Source: JBLHKE01 sp047619485
Lineage (GTDB): Bacteria > Verrucomicrobiota > Verrucomicrobiia > Verrucomicrobiales > DEV007
Length of the DNA: 8,919 nt
Direction of reading: 5' to 3'
Assembly: GCA_047619485.1 (NCBI GenBank)
Contig: JBLHKE010000296.1
Location: forward strand, 1-8,919
Shown: positions 7,247 through 8,919 of the stretch, piece by piece
How the letters are laid out: every line of letters starts with the position of its first letter
Numbering within the stretch: position 1 is the stretch's first letter
Position numbers and translations under genes: made by a program
The notes under the pieces: model-generated
Databases searched by the model: none
What the model was told of the DNA's origin: nothing
The model's input: the letters and a program-made list of their open reading frames with translations, nothing else

Positions 7247-7414
7247 CTAGGAGTCTGTCGGACTTAGATGATTTCGAGCAAAACGTTTTTGAATTCAGTC
7301 ATAATCCGCTGTCCGATGCAGGAGTATATTGGAATATTCGCCAAAGCGGAGGGTGAATTTGGGCGAATTCTAAAACGATTGTTGCCGGATCAGGTAAGTC
7401 CGACAGGCTCCTAG
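7247..7414. mobile_element. MITE-like element with 16-bp TIRs bounded by CTAG
   Basis: GAGTCTGTCGGACTTA (7251-7266) and TAAGTCCGACAGGCTC (7395-7410) are inverted copies with one mismatch, and both are flanked outside by CTAG (7247-7250 and 7411-7414). CTAG may be a 4-bp target duplication or, being palindromic, part of the repeat itself. The 160-bp body is too short for a transposase. A 32-codon frame from 7316 ends on the right-hand CTAG and is probably incidental. Four-base duplications and TIRs of this length fit an IS1182-like or other DDE parent; the GAGYCTGTCGGACTTA end looks IS1182-like to me, but that is from memory. No parent transposase is in the window. Confidence 0.75.
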
Positions 7415-7472
7415 CAATAGATCTCTTGGTTTTCCAAGTCGATGGTTGACACAAGCCGGGCAGAAACGGGTA

Positions 7473-7495
7473 GGCGGGAAATTTAAACTCCCGCC
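7473..7495. repeat. GGCGGGA/TCCCGCC dyad
   Basis: GGCGGGA (7473-7479) and TCCCGCC (7489-7495) are perfect complements around an AT-rich loop that itself contains TTTAAA. A GTAG (7470-7473) overlaps its left foot, as in the two REP-like elements. There is no T-run on either side, so it is not a standard terminator. It lies just outside the predicted IS4 end. Confidence 0.4.
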
Positions 7496-7506
7496 CCCCA
7501 CACCAC

Positions 7507-8919
7507 CTTTCTATTACCCACAAGTATCACGACCGCACTGCCAAGTTCCAACCCGCCGTCAGATCGGTCAGTCGCTTCCACCCCCGCCACAGAGTTATCG
7601 TACCCGGTGGGCCGTCGCCTTTCCTGTCAAGATAGCCTCCAAGTTTGGCGATCCAAGTAACTGCCTCGCCGATGGTTGGCGGATCGTTGACCTTTTCGTT
7701 TATCAAGCAGAGGACTCTCCACTCCTGCTGTGCGAGGAATTTTGTGCAAGGCATGTTTGGGTTGGTGCGTGCAACCAGTGTGATTATAAAGGTTCGCTAG
7801 GCCACGATACTCATGACGGCGAGGTATCGTATCAATCGCTCGGCACTCGCCAGCCGACACGCCTCGACACGAAATCCTGACTTCAGCACTTTGAAGTACA
7901 TTTCAATTCGCCACCGGAGGCCGTACCACCGGATCTTTTCGCAAGCATCATCAAAGGATGCAACAGGGTGGTTGGTTAGAAGCATCCACTCTACTGGCTC
8001 TTCGCCTTCAGGTGGGCGCACCTCCCTGACATGAACTGCATTCATCTCGATATCGGGCAGCCTTTCATCTCCGTGTTTCGGGTGGTTTCGCGGAGGGTTC
8101 ATGTTGAAGGTGCCGAACTTGACGGCCACGACAGCCGTGCGTGCCGCCCTAGCCTCGCAGTGCTTTGTCTTTGCGCGTCGGGGGATCTCGATCTGGTAGG
8201 AGCCGGCTTCGGGTTGCTTGCAAATGTGATCCCAGAGTTTGGCCACGCCCTTCTCCGCGTATCTAGACTTTCTGTTCACTGTCCGGTCCTGCGATGCGCG
8301 GACCAGGACGGGAGCCCCGAGTTGATCGCTCAATTTGAAGAAGTCGTAGATATCAGCTTCCCGGTCGCACATGGTCACGACCTGTGTTTTACCGCCCGCC
8401 TTGGTGGTTGCCGTCAATGCTTCGAGCCAGCGGTAGCTCTCCTTCTTCTCGATCGGAAGAACATCCTGGACGCGTCTTCCTCCCATACCCCGGCGCTGAT
8501 GTTCCGGGCGGAGCTGCCGCGCGGAGATACTCTGATCCAGAAGACCAAGAGGAAGTCCCTCGGTGGTGACTGCTAGGCATGCGTGCATCACCAATCCATG
8601 AGAGTAAATCTTTGGAACGTTCTTCCCCTTCTTCATTGAGATCTCGCCCAGCCCCTTAGTCCTGGGGTGGCTTGTGTAGATAAAGTAACTGGTATCCTGG
8701 AGCGCGAGAACTACATCCAGTCCCTCGGATCGTCCGACTGTCTTGTGCCGATGAGCCGCGATGATCGACCTGACATCCACACTCTCGTTCTGGAAGAAGC
8801 GATAGGCTGCCTTCGTCTCCTTCCAGTCCGCGCATGCCTGGTTGATCGGGCTCTCGGGGGAGTCGCAGAACCTGTCACACAGCCTTACCAGGCGCGCATC
8901 CAGCCTCTTGTCTCCAAGG
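7507..8919 (-). mobile_element. IS4-family (Tn5/IS50-like) insertion sequence, right part off window
   Basis: The element is defined by its transposase pseudogene. A likely terminal sequence lies at 7507-7525: ctttctattacccacaagt matches the 19-bp outer end of IS50 (CTGACTCTTATACACAAGT) at 14 of 19 positions, including the inner CACAAGT. It is in the right orientation and only one base outside the transposase stop codon. The other end and any 9-bp target duplication are beyond the window, so the boundary is provisional. Confidence 0.55.
7527..8919 (-). pseudogene. IS4-family Tn5-like transposase, interrupted by in-frame TAG, 5' partial
   Basis: A cut-and-paste DDE transposase. The frame is open at the window edge. 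From 8918 downwards it reads LGDKRLDARL and then DWKETKAAYRFF, the conserved N-terminal Tn5 DNA-binding region, so any start near 8780 is false. Catalytic residues are Asp in LALQDTSYF (codon 8694-8696), Asp in MCDREADIYDF (8364-8366) and Glu in YGLRWRIEMYFKVLK (7902-7904). The last fits the Y-x2-R-x3-E-x6-K signature exactly. After VMSIVA the codon at 7797-7799 is TAG. In relatives this is Trp (VAWRI), one G-to-A change away. The same frame then continues for 89 sense codons to TGA at 7527-7529, with typical C-terminal text (APCTK-like, LGGYLDRKGDGPPG, LWRGWKRL). About 464 codons lie in the window, so little of the N-terminus is missing. The truncated product would lack the C-terminal dimerisation region and is probably inactive. 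Confidence 0.88.

Larger units (their letters stand above)
7139..7506. other. Intergenic region between CotH gene and IS4 element
   Basis: There is no protein gene here. Bases 7139-7246 hold a pyrimidine-rich stretch with nine consecutive C (7189-7197) and no convincing terminator for the CotH gene. A MITE-like element fills 7247-7414. Beyond it are a small CTTGG-TTTT-CCAAG hairpin (7425-7438) and a stronger dyad at 7473-7495 before the IS4 end. Confidence 0.6.

Noticed and set aside
7316..7414. 32-codon frame inside the MITE
   Set aside because: It is too short, has no ribosome binding site, and its stop is formed by the flanking CTAG. I recognise no relative.
8031..8576. 181-codon plus-strand frame
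   Set aside because: It is antisense to the IS4 transposase, whose catalytic motifs lie on the other strand.

Overview
The window looks like a piece of a Verrucomicrobiota (or closely related PVC-group) chromosome. This rests on two things: a very large secreted LamG / lamin-tail / CotH-kinase protein of the type common in that phylum, and an IS200-like REP-associated transposase (RAYT) with the long C-terminal extension seen there. This is inference from protein style; there is no rRNA or marker gene to confirm it.

Layout. Bases 1-464 carry no convincing gene but are rich in short dyads, including an imperfect palindrome at 8-88 and a GTAG-plus-hairpin REP-like element at 350-372. A minus-strand gene of unknown function occupies 465-1250. 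A short gap with a second GTAG-hairpin (1354-1374) follows. A minus-strand RAYT-type transposase (1446-2492) comes next, with HUH motif and catalytic Tyr intact. Its 5' side carries two tandem 46-bp repeats (2504-2595), each holding a dyad that abuts a TTGACA -35 box. The promoter nearest the gene predicts a leaderless transcript.

The plus-strand gene at 2687-7138 encodes a 1483-residue exported protein. Its order is signal peptide, LamG, Ig-like, lamin-tail domain, chitobiase-C-like domain, CotH kinase, second chitobiase-C-like domain, second lamin-tail domain and a C-terminal tail. Downstream is a MITE-like element (7247-7414) with near-perfect terminal inverted repeats bounded by CTAG on both sides.

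The right end (about 7507 to beyond 8919) is an IS4-family, Tn5/IS50-like insertion sequence on the minus strand. Its DDE residues and YREK signature are present. The gene is broken by one in-frame TAG at 7797-7799, where relatives carry a conserved Trp, and the C-terminal dimerisation region continues in the same frame after it.

The genes do not form an operon. The picture is one large surface or secreted protein gene set in an accessory stretch shaped by three kinds of mobile DNA: RAYT/REP, a MITE and an IS4 element. I see no defence, biosynthetic or regulatory multi-gene system. The strongest candidates for something undescribed are the RAYT with its two kinds of hairpin repeat, and the multidomain CotH protein.
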